In this document: in pieces, positions 18,555-27,271 of the stretch
Layout of the letters: each line of letters starts with the position of its first letter
How positions within the stretch are numbered: position 1 is the stretch's first letter
DNA from: Bog-950 sp044225825
GTDB lineage: Bacteria; Bacteroidota; Bacteroidia; Chitinophagales; LD1
Reading direction: 5' to 3'
Assembly (NCBI GenBank): GCA_044225825.1
Contig: JBGAIB010000002.1
Location: 496,001-560,000, forward strand
Length of the DNA: 64,000 bases
Notes under the pieces: model-generated
Database searches by the model: none
Told to the model about the DNA's origin: nothing
What the model saw: the letters and a program-made list of their open reading frames with translations, nothing else
Program-made: the position numbers and the translations under genes

Positions 18555-19580
18555 ATGGCATCGCAAAACTTTATTGACTACGTTAAAATTTACGTGAAGA
18601 GCGGAAAGGGCGGAGCTGGCTCCTCGCACTTCCGGAGGGAAAAGTATATACCTAAAGGAGGCCCCGATGGCGGCGATGGAGGACGTGGCGGACACATCAT
18701 CCTGCGCGGTAATGCCCAGTTATGGACGCTGCTGCACCTCAAATACCAAAAGCACCTGATTGCCAAAGACGGCGAAAAGGGACAAGGTGCGCTATGCAGC
18801 GGCAAAGCCGGCGAGGATGTAATTATTGAAGTACCGCTGGGCACCGTAGCACGCGATTTTGAAACCGGTGAAGTGGATTTTGAAATTAACGAGGATGGTC
18901 AGGAGTATATTTGGATGGAAGGTGGTTTAGGAGGCCTTGGTAACAATCACTTTAAAACAAGTACCAACCAGGCACCAACGTATGCCCAACCGGGCCGCGA
19001 GGGAAAAGAAACTTGGAAAATTCTGGAGCTAAAATTACTCGCAGATGTAGGCCTGGTAGGTTTTCCAAATGCCGGCAAAAGCACCCTTATTTCTGTTCTC
19101 TCTAATGCAAAACCTGAGATAGCCGACTATCCTTTCACCACCCTGGTGCCCAACCTGGGTATGGTGCAGTATAAGAACGGACGCTCGTTTGTAATGGCCG
19201 ACATACCCGGTATTATAGAGGGGGCTTCGGAAGGTAAAGGCCTTGGCCTGCGCTTTTTGCGCCATATCGAGCGCAACTCGCTGCTGTTGTTTATGGTGCC
19301 CGTGGATGCCGATGATATTTTAAAGCAGTACACCATTTTATTGGCTGAGCTGGAAAAATTTAACCCTGAGCTTTTAACCAAGGACCGCATACTGGCCATT
19401 ACCAAATGCGATTTGGTAGACGAAGAATTGCGCAAGCTGATAGAGAAGGATTTAAAAAAGCAGTTAAAGAAAATGGGCGCTTCCGAAATGCCTTTGCTGT
19501 TTATTTCGGCTGCAGCGCAAACAAATACCGATAAGCTGAAGGATACTATTATGAAATTGCTGGATAAGAAACAGCAGTAA
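18555..19580 (+). CDS. obg: Ribosome-associated GTPase Obg/CgtA
   Basis: A 341-residue GTPase that acts in large ribosomal subunit maturation and stress control. Residues 1-158 are the glycine-rich Obg fold (SGKGGAGSSHFRREKY, then GGPDGGDGGRGG). The G domain starts at about residue 160, with G1 GFPNAGKST, switch region DYPFTTLVPNLG, G3 DIPGIIEGA, G4 TKCD and G5 SAAA. It ends after the G domain, so the variable C-terminal (OCT) domain is lacking, as usual in Bacteroidota. It is downstream of adk in the same direction. Confidence 0.96.
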   Translation: MASQNFIDYVKIYVKSGKGGAGSSHFRREKYIPKGGPDGGDGGRGGHIILRGNAQLWTLLHLKYQKHLIAKDGEKGQGALCSGKAGEDVIIEVPLGTVARDFETGEVDFEINEDGQEYIWMEGGLGGLGNNHFKTSTNQAPTYAQPGREGKETWKILELKLLADVGLVGFPNAGKSTLISVLSNAKPEIADYPFTTLVPNLGMVQYKNGRSFVMADIPGIIEGASEGKGLGLRFLRHIERNSLLLFMVPVDADDILKQYTILLAELEKFNPELLTKDRILAITKCDLVDEELRKLIEKDLKKQLKKMGASEMPLLFISAAAQTNTDKLKDTIMKLLDKKQQ

Positions 19581-19620
19581 GCAGCGTTAAATACCGCGCC
19601 CTTACAAGGCCCCTATACCC

Positions 19621-20511
19621 GTGCCCAATAACAACCACAATCTGCAGAACTGGATATTAGTGATCCTGCTTACCCTAATATGGGGTAGCTCGTACATGCT
19701 GATGAAATTGGGCTTGCATGGTTTCACTGCCATCGAGTTGGGCTGTTTACGTATCAGCATTTCGTTTTTGGTTTCGCTACCCCTTTCTGTAAAAGGGTTT
19801 ATGGCTATACCCCGCGATAAGTATAAAGTAATAGCCGCTATAGGTGTGTTTGGCAGTGGTATACCGGCCTTCCTTTTTCCGCTTAGTATGGAACACAGCC
19901 ATAACGGAAGCGCCATCAACGGTGTGTTGAATTCGTTATCGCCTTTATGGACCTTATTAATAGGCTATTTTTTATTTAAAGTGCTGATGCCACGCGATAA
20001 GGTAATTGGCGTGGTGATAGGGTTTTTAGGTGCCCTGGTTTTGGTACTGGGTAAGCGCGACGCCGGTTTTAAAGTTGATTTACTCTACAGCGCGCTGCCG
20101 GTGTTGGCTACCATGTGTTATGGCATGAGCACCAACATCACTAAACAAAAAATGCAAACCATGAATCCGCTGTTAACTACAAGCATGGCTATGACGGTGA
20201 TTGGCCTGCCTGCCTTTACAGGCTTGCTGTTTACGTCGGCACCTGCCAAAATTATCAGTGGTTCGGTTACTGCTCCTTTTCTGGCCATCGTAGTGTTGGC
20301 CGTGGTAGGCACACTGGTTGCCTGGATTCTATTCTATCGCTTGGTACAACGCACCGATGCGCTGTTTGGGGCCAGTGTTACATACCTGGTGCCTATTGTG
20401 GCTATTACTTTGGGCGTTTTTGATGGCGAAGTGCTAACCCTGATGCAAATGGGAGGCATGTTACTGATACTACTGGGTGTTTATTTTACAACCCGCGTAA
20501 AAAAAGCATAA
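19621..20511 (+). CDS. EamA/DMT-superfamily transporter
   Basis: A 296-residue membrane protein with ten predicted helices made of two EamA repeats. The first repeat starts WILVILLTLIWGSSYMLMKLGL, and the second has LPVLATMCYGMSTNITKQKM and ends VGTLVAWILFYRLVQRTDALFGASVTYLVPIVAITLG. Such proteins are drug/metabolite exporters; the substrate is not predictable. The start is GTG at 19621, 40 bp after the obg stop, and it may belong to the adk-obg transcript. Confidence 0.88.
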   Translation: MPNNNHNLQNWILVILLTLIWGSSYMLMKLGLHGFTAIELGCLRISISFLVSLPLSVKGFMAIPRDKYKVIAAIGVFGSGIPAFLFPLSMEHSHNGSAINGVLNSLSPLWTLLIGYFLFKVLMPRDKVIGVVIGFLGALVLVLGKRDAGFKVDLLYSALPVLATMCYGMSTNITKQKMQTMNPLLTTSMAMTVIGLPAFTGLLFTSAPAKIISGSVTAPFLAIVVLAVVGTLVAWILFYRLVQRTDALFGASVTYLVPIVAITLGVFDGEVLTLMQMGGMLLILLGVYFTTRVKKA

Positions 20512-20576
20512 GCAATATGCCCGGCGTTTAAAACTAAGCGCTGCCTCTTCCCTCTTTAAATAATACATTCGTTGGT

Positions 20577-21635
20577 ATGGAAACAACGCCAAAACTTACA
20601 CAGTTTTCGCATGGCAGTGGCTGTGGTTGTAAGGTAGCCCCTGCGGTGCTCGATGAGATATTGAGTGGCAGTAAAAATGAATCAAACAGTATTGGTGCAG
20701 CAGCCGTTTTAAGGCAGCATTTGCTGGTGGGTAATGAAACGAAGGACGATGCGGCTGTGTATGACCTGGGCGACGGTTCGGCGCTCATCAGCACCGTCGA
20801 TTTTTTTATGCCGATAGTGGACGACCCGTACACATTTGGTGCTATTGCGGCAGCAAATGCATTAAGCGATGTGTATGCTATGGGTGGTACACCGTTTCTT
20901 GCAATTGCCGTATTTGGCTGGCCGGTAGAGAAGCTGCCTGCAGCGGTAGCGCAGCAGGTAATACGCGGCGGACGCGAAGTATGTGCCAAAGCAGGGGTAG
21001 TACTTGCCGGTGGACATACGATTGATTCGCCCGAACCCTTTTTCGGTTTGTCGGTTAATGGCAGGGCACTTATACACCACATTAAAAAAAACAGCACCGC
21101 ACAGGAAGGGGATTTATTATACATCACCAAGGCCATCGGTACCGGCATGTTAACTACTGCGCTTAAACGCGGGTTGCTGCAGGAAGCAGCCATGCAGGAG
21201 GCTATTAACAGCATGATGGCACTAAATGTATTTGGTGCCGAATTGGGCAAACACGATTTTGTAAATGCCCTTACTGACGTAACCGGCTTTGCACTTATTG
21301 GACACCTGTTGGAGATGTGCGAACCTTCTAATTTAGGAGCGGAGTTGCGTTACAGCGAGGTGCCCTTACTGCCGGGCGTAAAAGATTTAGCTGCCAAATT
21401 CGTTTATGCTGATAATACCATGCGCAACTGGAAGAGCTACGAAAACAAGGTAAGCGGTATTAACGGCGAGTCGTTATTAACCCTTTGCGACCCGCAAACC
21501 AGTGGTGGTTTGCTGGTGAGCGTGGCAGCACCTGCCGGGAAGGAATTTTTAGCCCTGGCCAAACAACATAACGTTCCCGTTTGGTGTATTGGCCGTATGA
21601 CGGCAGCAACCGAAAAACCCATAAGCATTATATGA
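20577..21635 (+). CDS. selD: Selenide, water dikinase (selenophosphate synthetase)
   Basis: A 352-residue enzyme that makes selenophosphate from selenide and ATP. The N-terminal motif HGSGCGCK (residues 12-19) carries Cys16, in the position that is Cys or selenocysteine in the family, and Lys19. Here it is the cysteine form and no in-frame TGA is involved. ATP-binding motifs DDAAVYDLGDGSALISTVDFF, ANALSDVYAMGG and AGGHTIDSPEP are intact. Neither selA/selB nor the tRNA 2-selenouridine synthase (mnmH/selU) is in the window, so its pathway must be completed elsewhere. The stop overlaps the start of the SDR gene by 4 bp (ATGA). A -7-like TACATTCG lies at 20564-20571. Confidence 0.95.
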   Translation: METTPKLTQFSHGSGCGCKVAPAVLDEILSGSKNESNSIGAAAVLRQHLLVGNETKDDAAVYDLGDGSALISTVDFFMPIVDDPYTFGAIAAANALSDVYAMGGTPFLAIAVFGWPVEKLPAAVAQQVIRGGREVCAKAGVVLAGGHTIDSPEPFFGLSVNGRALIHHIKKNSTAQEGDLLYITKAIGTGMLTTALKRGLLQEAAMQEAINSMMALNVFGAELGKHDFVNALTDVTGFALIGHLLEMCEPSNLGAELRYSEVPLLPGVKDLAAKFVYADNTMRNWKSYENKVSGINGESLLTLCDPQTSGGLLVSVAAPAGKEFLALAKQHNVPVWCIGRMTAATEKPISII

Positions 21636-22471
21636 AAGGAAAAATTGTTTTGATTACCGGCGCTACTGGCGGTATTGGCTTGGCCACCGCTAAGGAATTA
21701 GCAAAGCAGGGCGCAACCGTACACTTTATTGCCCGCGATAAAACCAAGGCGGACGCATTAAAAAAGGAGTTGGAAGCGCTTGGCAGTACCGCCACTCGTT
21801 TTTATATAGCGGACCTTGGCAGCCAGCAAAGTATACGTGCGGCATCGGCACAAATTCATAAGGAAATAGAGCGGATAGATGTATTGATTAATAATGCCGG
21901 TGGCGTGTTCTCGGAGTTTAAACTAAGCCCCGATAACCTGGAAATGACCATTGCCACCAACCACTTTGCTTACTTTTTGCTTACGCACCTCTTGCTCGAT
22001 CTGGTTAAAAAATCCGACTATGCGCGTATAATCAATGTTTCTTCCGGCTCGCATTATCAGGGCAGCATCGATATAGAATCGTTTACAAAGGATAAAGGCT
22101 ATTTTATCATGAAGGCCTATGGACAGTCAAAATTGGCCAACGTGCTGTTTACACAGGAACTTGCCGAGCGATTGAAAGACACGCAGGTAACAGTGAACTG
22201 TCTGCATCCTGGCATGGTAGATACCACCATTGGCACCAAAGGTACGAATGGCCTGGCCTCCTTTGCATGGACCAGCATGGCAAAGCTGTTTGGTATACCG
22301 GTGGAACGCGGTGCAGCAACTTCCGTTTATCTCGCTACTTCACCTCAGGTAAATGGGGTAACGGGAAAGTACTTTGATAAAAGTAAACCCAAAAAGCCAT
22401 CAAAGCTTGCACACGATAAACAACTCCAGAAACAATTATGGCAGGCAAGCGAGCAGCTATGCCCTTTGTAA
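21632..22471 (+). CDS. Short-chain dehydrogenase/reductase (retinol dehydrogenase-like)
   Basis: A 279-residue classical SDR. The start at 21632 overlaps the selD stop in an ATGA junction and gives the expected N-terminus MKGKIVLITGATGGIG; the longer frame adds 17 residues that are read from selD. Cofactor motif TGATGGIG (9-16), NNAG (87-90), and the catalytic Ser138, Tyr163 and Lys167 (YGQSK) are all present. The stretch 'QSKLANVLFTQELAERL' resembles the retinol dehydrogenase/WWOX-like branch of SDRs. The arginine in FIARDK suggests NADP preference. The link to selD may be only transcriptional. Confidence 0.9.
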   Translation: MKGKIVLITGATGGIGLATAKELAKQGATVHFIARDKTKADALKKELEALGSTATRFYIADLGSQQSIRAASAQIHKEIERIDVLINNAGGVFSEFKLSPDNLEMTIATNHFAYFLLTHLLLDLVKKSDYARIINVSSGSHYQGSIDIESFTKDKGYFIMKAYGQSKLANVLFTQELAERLKDTQVTVNCLHPGMVDTTIGTKGTNGLASFAWTSMAKLFGIPVERGAATSVYLATSPQVNGVTGKYFDKSKPKKPSKLAHDKQLQKQLWQASEQLCPL

Positions 22472-22528
22472 ATGAAATGGGCTGGATGTCTTCAACTTTG
22501 CGGGGGTAAAGAGGGCTCTCCAATTTTT

Positions 22529-22536
22529 TAACTTTG
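22529..22536 (+). promoter_or_regulatory. Bacteroidota -7 element TAACTTTG at an adhesin gene
   Basis: TAACTTTG fits TAnnTTTG exactly. It lies only 4 bp before the GTG at 22541 of the adhesin gene, so transcription would begin at or just inside the start codon. Either the messenger is leaderless or the real promoter lies further upstream. Confidence 0.4.
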
Positions 22537-22540
22537 CAAG

Positions 22541-25500
22541 GTGCGTAACAACACTTCAGCAAGGCATGTAACCTGCCTTCTAATCTTGTTTTTTAGTTTA
22601 GTAGTCGAGCAGGGCTATGCCATAGTGTACACCTGGAACACCCAGGTGGCCGGCAATCTTGCTTATACCAATGGCAACATGAGTGCTACCATCAGCAATA
22701 CGGCATTTGATACCCGTGGCCCGCAAGATCCCAACGGCGGGGCCGGAGGCGGTTACAAATCGCCAAAGTATGTAAGCGCAGCAACCATCAATACCTACCA
22801 GGGCGGTAGCACCAACGATTACGGCATGCCCGGTCTCGTACTCGGTTTAGATTGGACCAATCTGAACAGCAGCACTACCTTGGCCATTACATTTTTAAAC
22901 CCGGTAGCAGGGCCTGTAAGTTTCAACCTGTATGACGTAAACATCGGCAGCTGGGGTGGCAATACCCCTGTTTGGATCGATAAGTTAACTATCACCGGAA
23001 CCGATTGTGCCGGTACTACCATTTATCCTGCTATTACGGGTTGTGCCAATAATATAAGCGGGGCTAACAACAACGTGCTTACAGGCACTATGGGTTGTAC
23101 CAACAACACCAATACAATAACCTTTAATGCCACAGCGGTAAAAACTATTAGCATCGTTTATTCTTCGGGCAATCCGCTGGCCAGTGGCTATGGCACCGAC
23201 CCCGATCCGCAATATGTTATCGTAAGCGATATTACGGCTGCCAACCTGCCGCCCCTTACTATCAATCCCGCTCCGGCAGTGTTAACCTGCACTTCACCCA
23301 CTGTTACGTTAAGTACTTCTCCCGCTCTGCCTACTGCTACCTACACCTGGAGCGGAGGCAGCACCCCCACAGCGGCCACCACCACCGTTAATGCGGCAGG
23401 CAGTTATGCTGTAACGGTTACGGATGCCGCCACCGGTTGTTCTTTAAGCGCTACTACTACCGTAACCTCTGCTATCAGCAGCCCCATTGTAAGCATAAAC
23501 CCCGATACGCTTGTCATTACTTGTGGAATGGCAGGTGGAGCGTTGGCAGCCCAAACAAATGTGGCCGGTCCTAAATATAGCTGGAGCAATGGCGATACCA
23601 TTGCAAATATTGTTGCGGTTATACCCGGCACCTACAGTGTTACTGTTACCGATCAAACCAGCGGATGTAGTGCCTCGGCAGTAAGCATTGTACGAATGGA
23701 TACGGTAGTTCCGGGAGGACAAATTCTGCCCCCCGATACCCTAACTTGCAGTCAGCCAAACATAGTGCTTACCGCTACCAGCCCGGCCTCGAACGTGTTG
23801 TTTATATGGGGTAGTGGTTTAGGCGTTGGTGCCACAAAAACCGTTTCTGCAGCAGGCCAGTACACCTTGTTAATCAAAGATCTGAATAACGGGTGCATCT
23901 CGCGCGATACCGTGCAGGTATTTCAAATTGGCGTAATGCCTGATGCCAGCATACTAACACCCGATAGTTTAACTTGTACTACCTCTGTAGTGCACTTACA
24001 GGCAGCTACACCTGCTCAGCCGGCGCAATACAGTTGGAGCAACGGTTCAAGCGGAGCCTCCACCACCGTTAGCCTACCGGGCACCTATAATTTAATTGTT
24101 ACCGACCCGCTTTCGGGCTGTGCCGATACGTCAGCTGTTACTGTAACCCAAAACATCTCGGCGCCTTCGCTAACATTAAATACGCCACCAACGCTCGATT
24201 GTGCTACAACCAGCGTTACACTCATCGCCGGCACCAATGTGCCTGCGGCTGCTTTTGCATGGAGCAATGGAATTGTTACTGGTACCCAGCAGGTAAGTCA
24301 ACCGGGCACGTATAGTGTAACGGTAACCGATCCGGGTAACGGCTGTACAGCCACACTAAGCACTACGGTTAACCAAACGGCAGTTCCGCCAACAGTAAAC
24401 ATTGGCAGCTCCGGTAGCTTGGGTTGTTTGGTCAGCAGCGTTACGTTAACAGCCACTACTTCCACTTCGGGGGCTGGTTTTGCATGGTCAACAGGCAGTA
24501 CCGCCTCTACAACAACGGTTACCGCTGCCGGGCTGTATTCCGTAACGGTTACCGACCCGGGTAGTGGCTGTTCTGCATCGGCTACCAATACGGTTACTGC
24601 ATCGGCGGTTTCTCCCACTGTTACCATAACAAACCCCGACACCCTCACCTGTGTAAAGCTTAGTGTGGTGCTAACGGCCACTTCGGCTACTGCCACCGAT
24701 TTTGTATGGAATACAGGCGCGCACGCGGCCTCTATAACGGTAGCACAACCCGGCATTTATGTGGTAACAGCTACAGAAACCGGCTCGGGATGTACAGGTT
24801 CGGCTAACACCACCGTAGAACAAAATATTCAGTCGCCGATAGTGAGTATTACGCCTGCCGACACGCTTACCTGCACGGTAAATACGGTTATGCTCACGGC
24901 TGCTTCTCCGGTTGCAGCGGGCACTTATCAATGGAGTACCGGCAGTAACCAGCCCATGGCGCCGGCTACTGCGGCGGGGGTTTATAGCGTTACCTTAACC
25001 GATCAAACTAACGGTTGTTCGTTTTCGGCCTCCGCCACGGTAAATTCACGGGTTCAGGTCCCCTTACTAACCGTTAACGATGGCTTATTAACCTGCGCCG
25101 ATACTGTGGTAACATTAATGGCCACGGGCACTGCGCTGGAGCCGGTTTATACCTGGAGCACCGGACTGCAAGGTCAAACACTATCAACTTCTCAATCAGG
25201 CAGTTATGTTGTAACTGTTACAGATATTACCAATGGCTGTAGCGCCTCAGCACAGGCCCAGGTTACAGCCTTCGTGCAACCGCCGGTTGTGCTGATTTCG
25301 GGCAATACAGTGCTAACAGAGCAGCAACCTGCCACAACACTAACAGTTGTTAGTGGTGGGGCTGGAATCAGCTATCAATGGTCTACCGGCACCTCGGGGA
25401 ATGCTATTTCAGTAACTGAACCAGGTCCCTATACCGTTACCGCCTTTGAAAACGGGTGCACCGCCAATGCTTCGGTTGTAATAACCCGGGTAATCAACCA

Positions 25501-25780
25501 TCACCTGTATGTACCTAATGCCTTTACGCCGAACGGCGATGGCAAAAACGACTTTTTTCAATTGTATGGCGATTTGGAACATATCGCTTTCCTGGAGATG
25601 CAGGTCTTTAACCGCTGGGGAGAGAAAGTTTTTGAAAGTAACGACCATCAATTTCAATGGGATGGTGCCTACAAGGGTTTGGCCCAAACGGGGGCAGTGT
25701 TTGTATGGGTTTTAAAAATTGCCTATACCGACGGACAAACCGAAACTGTTCGCAAGGGATCGGTAACCCTCTTTCGGTAG
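22541..25780 (+). CDS. Secreted Ig-like repeat adhesin with T9SS type B sorting domain
   Basis: A 1079-residue protein from GTG 22541. Residues 8-27 are a signal peptide (HVTCLLILFFSLVVEQGYA). Residues 28-235 form a beta-rich N-terminal domain with no name that I can give. About ten Ig/PKD-like repeats of some 75 residues follow, each with PDTLTC..P.V.LTA, then Y.WS.G and G.Y.VTVTD...GC. The last 90 residues are a gliding-type C-terminal sorting domain (LYVPNAFTPNGDGKNDFFQL, FNRWGEKVFE, GSVTLFR). The product should be exported by T9SS and attached to, or shed from, the surface. The sorting domain is less similar to those of the proteins at 263 and 28440 than those two are to each other. Confidence 0.88.
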   Translation: MRNNTSARHVTCLLILFFSLVVEQGYAIVYTWNTQVAGNLAYTNGNMSATISNTAFDTRGPQDPNGGAGGGYKSPKYVSAATINTYQGGSTNDYGMPGLVLGLDWTNLNSSTTLAITFLNPVAGPVSFNLYDVNIGSWGGNTPVWIDKLTITGTDCAGTTIYPAITGCANNISGANNNVLTGTMGCTNNTNTITFNATAVKTISIVYSSGNPLASGYGTDPDPQYVIVSDITAANLPPLTINPAPAVLTCTSPTVTLSTSPALPTATYTWSGGSTPTAATTTVNAAGSYAVTVTDAATGCSLSATTTVTSAISSPIVSINPDTLVITCGMAGGALAAQTNVAGPKYSWSNGDTIANIVAVIPGTYSVTVTDQTSGCSASAVSIVRMDTVVPGGQILPPDTLTCSQPNIVLTATSPASNVLFIWGSGLGVGATKTVSAAGQYTLLIKDLNNGCISRDTVQVFQIGVMPDASILTPDSLTCTTSVVHLQAATPAQPAQYSWSNGSSGASTTVSLPGTYNLIVTDPLSGCADTSAVTVTQNISAPSLTLNTPPTLDCATTSVTLIAGTNVPAAAFAWSNGIVTGTQQVSQPGTYSVTVTDPGNGCTATLSTTVNQTAVPPTVNIGSSGSLGCLVSSVTLTATTSTSGAGFAWSTGSTASTTTVTAAGLYSVTVTDPGSGCSASATNTVTASAVSPTVTITNPDTLTCVKLSVVLTATSATATDFVWNTGAHAASITVAQPGIYVVTATETGSGCTGSANTTVEQNIQSPIVSITPADTLTCTVNTVMLTAASPVAAGTYQWSTGSNQPMAPATAAGVYSVTLTDQTNGCSFSASATVNSRVQVPLLTVNDGLLTCADTVVTLMATGTALEPVYTWSTGLQGQTLSTSQSGSYVVTVTDITNGCSASAQAQVTAFVQPPVVLISGNTVLTEQQPATTLTVVSGGAGISYQWSTGTSGNAISVTEPGPYTVTAFENGCTANASVVITRVINHHLYVPNAFTPNGDGKNDFFQLYGDLEHIAFLEMQVFNRWGEKVFESNDHQFQWDGAYKGLAQTGAVFVWVLKIAYTDGQTETVRKGSVTLFR

Positions 25781-25860
25781 TAATCCCTTTTTCCGGTATA
25801 CCTGAAACGGTCGGGTAGTCTGCGTATTCCAAACCACTGCTTTATTTTAAGAAATTAAAT

Positions 25861-25937
25861 TTGAAACAAAAATACTTAATTTGTATCTTTGCAGCACAGG
25901 ATCGCTCTTTGACATACTGGTTCCCGATTGAGGGAAC
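25861..25937 (+). promoter_or_regulatory. rRNA-type promoter with boxA-like leader and hairpin
   Basis: TTG at 25861-25863 and TATCTTTG at 25884-25891 are 20 bp apart, a good match to the Bacteroidota promoter. Eleven bases after it, GCTCTTTGACATA (25904-25916) resembles boxA of rRNA leaders (GCTCTTTAACA in E. coli; CTTTGACAT-type in Bacteroidota). A perfect hairpin GTTCCC-GATTGA-GGGAAC follows (25920-25937). No rRNA or tRNA gene follows; the next gene starts at 26223. Confidence 0.6.
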
Positions 25938-26222
25938 GCCATCCGGCCATTCGTCTCGGGCTTTGAAGGCCACCGTTTATCGCCCCAAAAAGCAAGAACA
26001 GCGCCGGAACAATTCTGCATGATAGGATTTGACAGGTGTCCCCCAAAAACCTATCAAAACCTATCAATTCCTATCATTTATGTTAAAATTCTGACCATAA
26101 TAATGGTCAATGTGCTGATTCGCCTTTCGTGCCTGCTGTAAGCAGTTCAACAGCAAATCTGCAGACTTCAGCGCAAAGCCGGGCTGCATCATATCAATTA
26201 AAAATCCTTTTTTAGCTTGTAG
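25938..26222 (+). other. Gene-free transcribed leader or candidate ncRNA
   Basis: About 285 bp lie between the boxA-like leader and the LysE-family gene. The part up to 26020 is GC-richer, with pairing GGCC blocks. A three-fold 10-bp repeat follows at 26050-26079. It may be a long 5' leader of the transporter gene or a separate small RNA. A 42-residue minus-strand frame beginning MMQPGFALKSADLLLNC also lies here, but I could not support it as a gene. Confidence 0.3.
26020..26079. repeat. Three CCTATCA repeats with 10-bp period plus an inverted copy
   Basis: CCTATCA occurs at 26050, 26060 and 26070, exactly one helical turn apart. The inverted copy TGATAGG is at 26020-26026. This is typical of a site bound cooperatively on one DNA face, or of a degenerate short tandem repeat. 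It lies about 145 bp before the LysE-family gene. Confidence 0.5.
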
Positions 26223-26816
26223 ATGATCCTTATAGGCTTTCTTTTGGGCTTTATCGGTTATTTGCCGCCGGGCAACATTAACCTTACGGTAGTGCAGGTA
26301 GCGCTGAGCAGCAAACGCCAAACACTTTGGTCGTTTATCTTTTTTGTTGCCTTTATGGAATTGGTGTACTGCTTTGCCTGTTTAATGGGGCTTAACTACC
26401 TGCTAAAGGAAACCGGTTTGTTGCGCACCCTTAGCTGGATTTCGGTGGGCCTGTTTTTAACGCTGGCCTGCTGGATATTATTGCAACGCGAAAAATCGGA
26501 AGGCGACAGAGGGCTCAATCATAGCCTGTTGCGCGGGGTACTAATTGCCGTATTTAATCCGTTGCAAGTGCCTTTTTGGCTGGCCTGGGGCGTCTATCTA
26601 TTAAAAAATGGCTGGGTGGAAAACAGCACGGCAACGCTGGTGGTATTCAGTTTGTTAAGCGCCTTGGGCACGGTGGTTATTTTGTGGATGTATGCCAGTG
26701 CAGGCATGCAGTTGGTCGAACGTCTTAATCTCAGGCAGCTTTGGCTAAACAGGTTTATCGCGGGCCTCTTACTGCTCTTAGCGCTTTATCAGGCACTGAA
26801 ATTATATAACGCGTAG
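26223..26816 (+). CDS. LysE-family translocator
   Basis: A 197-residue membrane protein with six predicted helices. The N-terminus ILIGFLLGFIGYLPPGNINLTVVQVALSS matches the LysE/RhtB pattern, in which a 'PGP' or 'PPGN' turn lies near residue 15. Later helices include ISVGLFLTLACWILLQ and a conserved FNPLQVPFWLAWG. Members export amino acids or related small molecules; the substrate cannot be told from the sequence. The upstream 330 bp carry a strong promoter with a boxA-like element and phased repeats, an unusual control region for such a gene. Confidence 0.85.
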   Translation: MILIGFLLGFIGYLPPGNINLTVVQVALSSKRQTLWSFIFFVAFMELVYCFACLMGLNYLLKETGLLRTLSWISVGLFLTLACWILLQREKSEGDRGLNHSLLRGVLIAVFNPLQVPFWLAWGVYLLKNGWVENSTATLVVFSLLSALGTVVILWMYASAGMQLVERLNLRQLWLNRFIAGLLLLLALYQALKLYNA

Positions 26817-26828
26817 AAACGCCCGGGG

Positions 26829-27053
26829 TTACTTCCCCGTTTCCTTCTCCTTATCCTCCGGAAACATCTTCTCGCGGAATTTGCGCTGTCCTCGTACGTT
26901 GTTCCATATCAATAAGCAAAACAGCCCGCAGAAAAAGGGGAAATAAATATGGTTATCGAATTTTTGAATGGTTACCGCATTGTAAATGGTTACAACAAAG
27001 GATGCTGCTGCTGCCACCAGCCACGCCTTTTCGAGATATTCCAGAAACTTCAT
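26829..27053 (-). CDS. Small membrane protein of unknown function
   Basis: A 74-residue protein. I used the ATG at 27053 (MKFLEYLEKAWL); a longer frame starts at 27137 but its extra residues look like non-coding sequence. There are two predicted membrane helices (AWLVAAAASFVVTIYNAV and IYFPFFCGLFCLLIWNNV) and a highly charged C-terminus (RGQRKFREKMFPEDKEKETGK). The layout is common in small Bacteroidota inner-membrane proteins without known function. It converges with the LysE gene, 12 bp apart. Confidence 0.6.
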   Translation of the reverse strand: MKFLEYLEKAWLVAAAASFVVTIYNAVTIQKFDNHIYFPFFCGLFCLLIWNNVRGQRKFREKMFPEDKEKETGK

Positions 27054-27222
27054 GGCGTAAAGATAAGGGATTAACCCGAAGCCCCTGGGATCAAGGCCGT
27101 AACGGAATTTAAAGGATGGTTTTTTATTCCCGCCCATTTGCTGAGTCGAAAAGCCGTTGCAGGCAACTTTTTAGTCCTAAAACCGGTCTTTCAATTTTTA
27201 TGTTCGGCATTTGGTAGAAAGG

Positions 27223-27230
27223 TAATTTTG
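27223..27230 (+). promoter_or_regulatory. Putative -7 element TAATTTTG upstream of the PorP/SprF gene
   Basis: TAATTTTG matches TAnnTTTG and lies 41 bp before the ATG at 27272. I see no well-spaced TTG partner, so this rests on the -7 match alone. Confidence 0.4.
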
Positions 27231-27271
27231 CCTACTTTTATCTGTCCGAAGTCTAAACAAAGAATCGCTGC

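Noticed and set aside
20577..21635. Selenocysteine form of SelD
   Set aside because: The key position is encoded as Cys (HGSGCGCK) and the frame has no internal TGA.
25861..26222. Remnant of a 16S rRNA gene after the boxA leader
   Set aside because: I looked for 16S-like conserved segments and found none. Only the leader-type signals are present.
26064..26321. Minus-strand frame of 85 residues overlapping the LysE gene start
   Set aside because: About 100 bp overlap the strongly supported LysE gene. The remaining part (MMQPGFALKSADLL...) has no signal, motif or partner that I can recognise. It could be a 42-residue gene, but I cannot support it.
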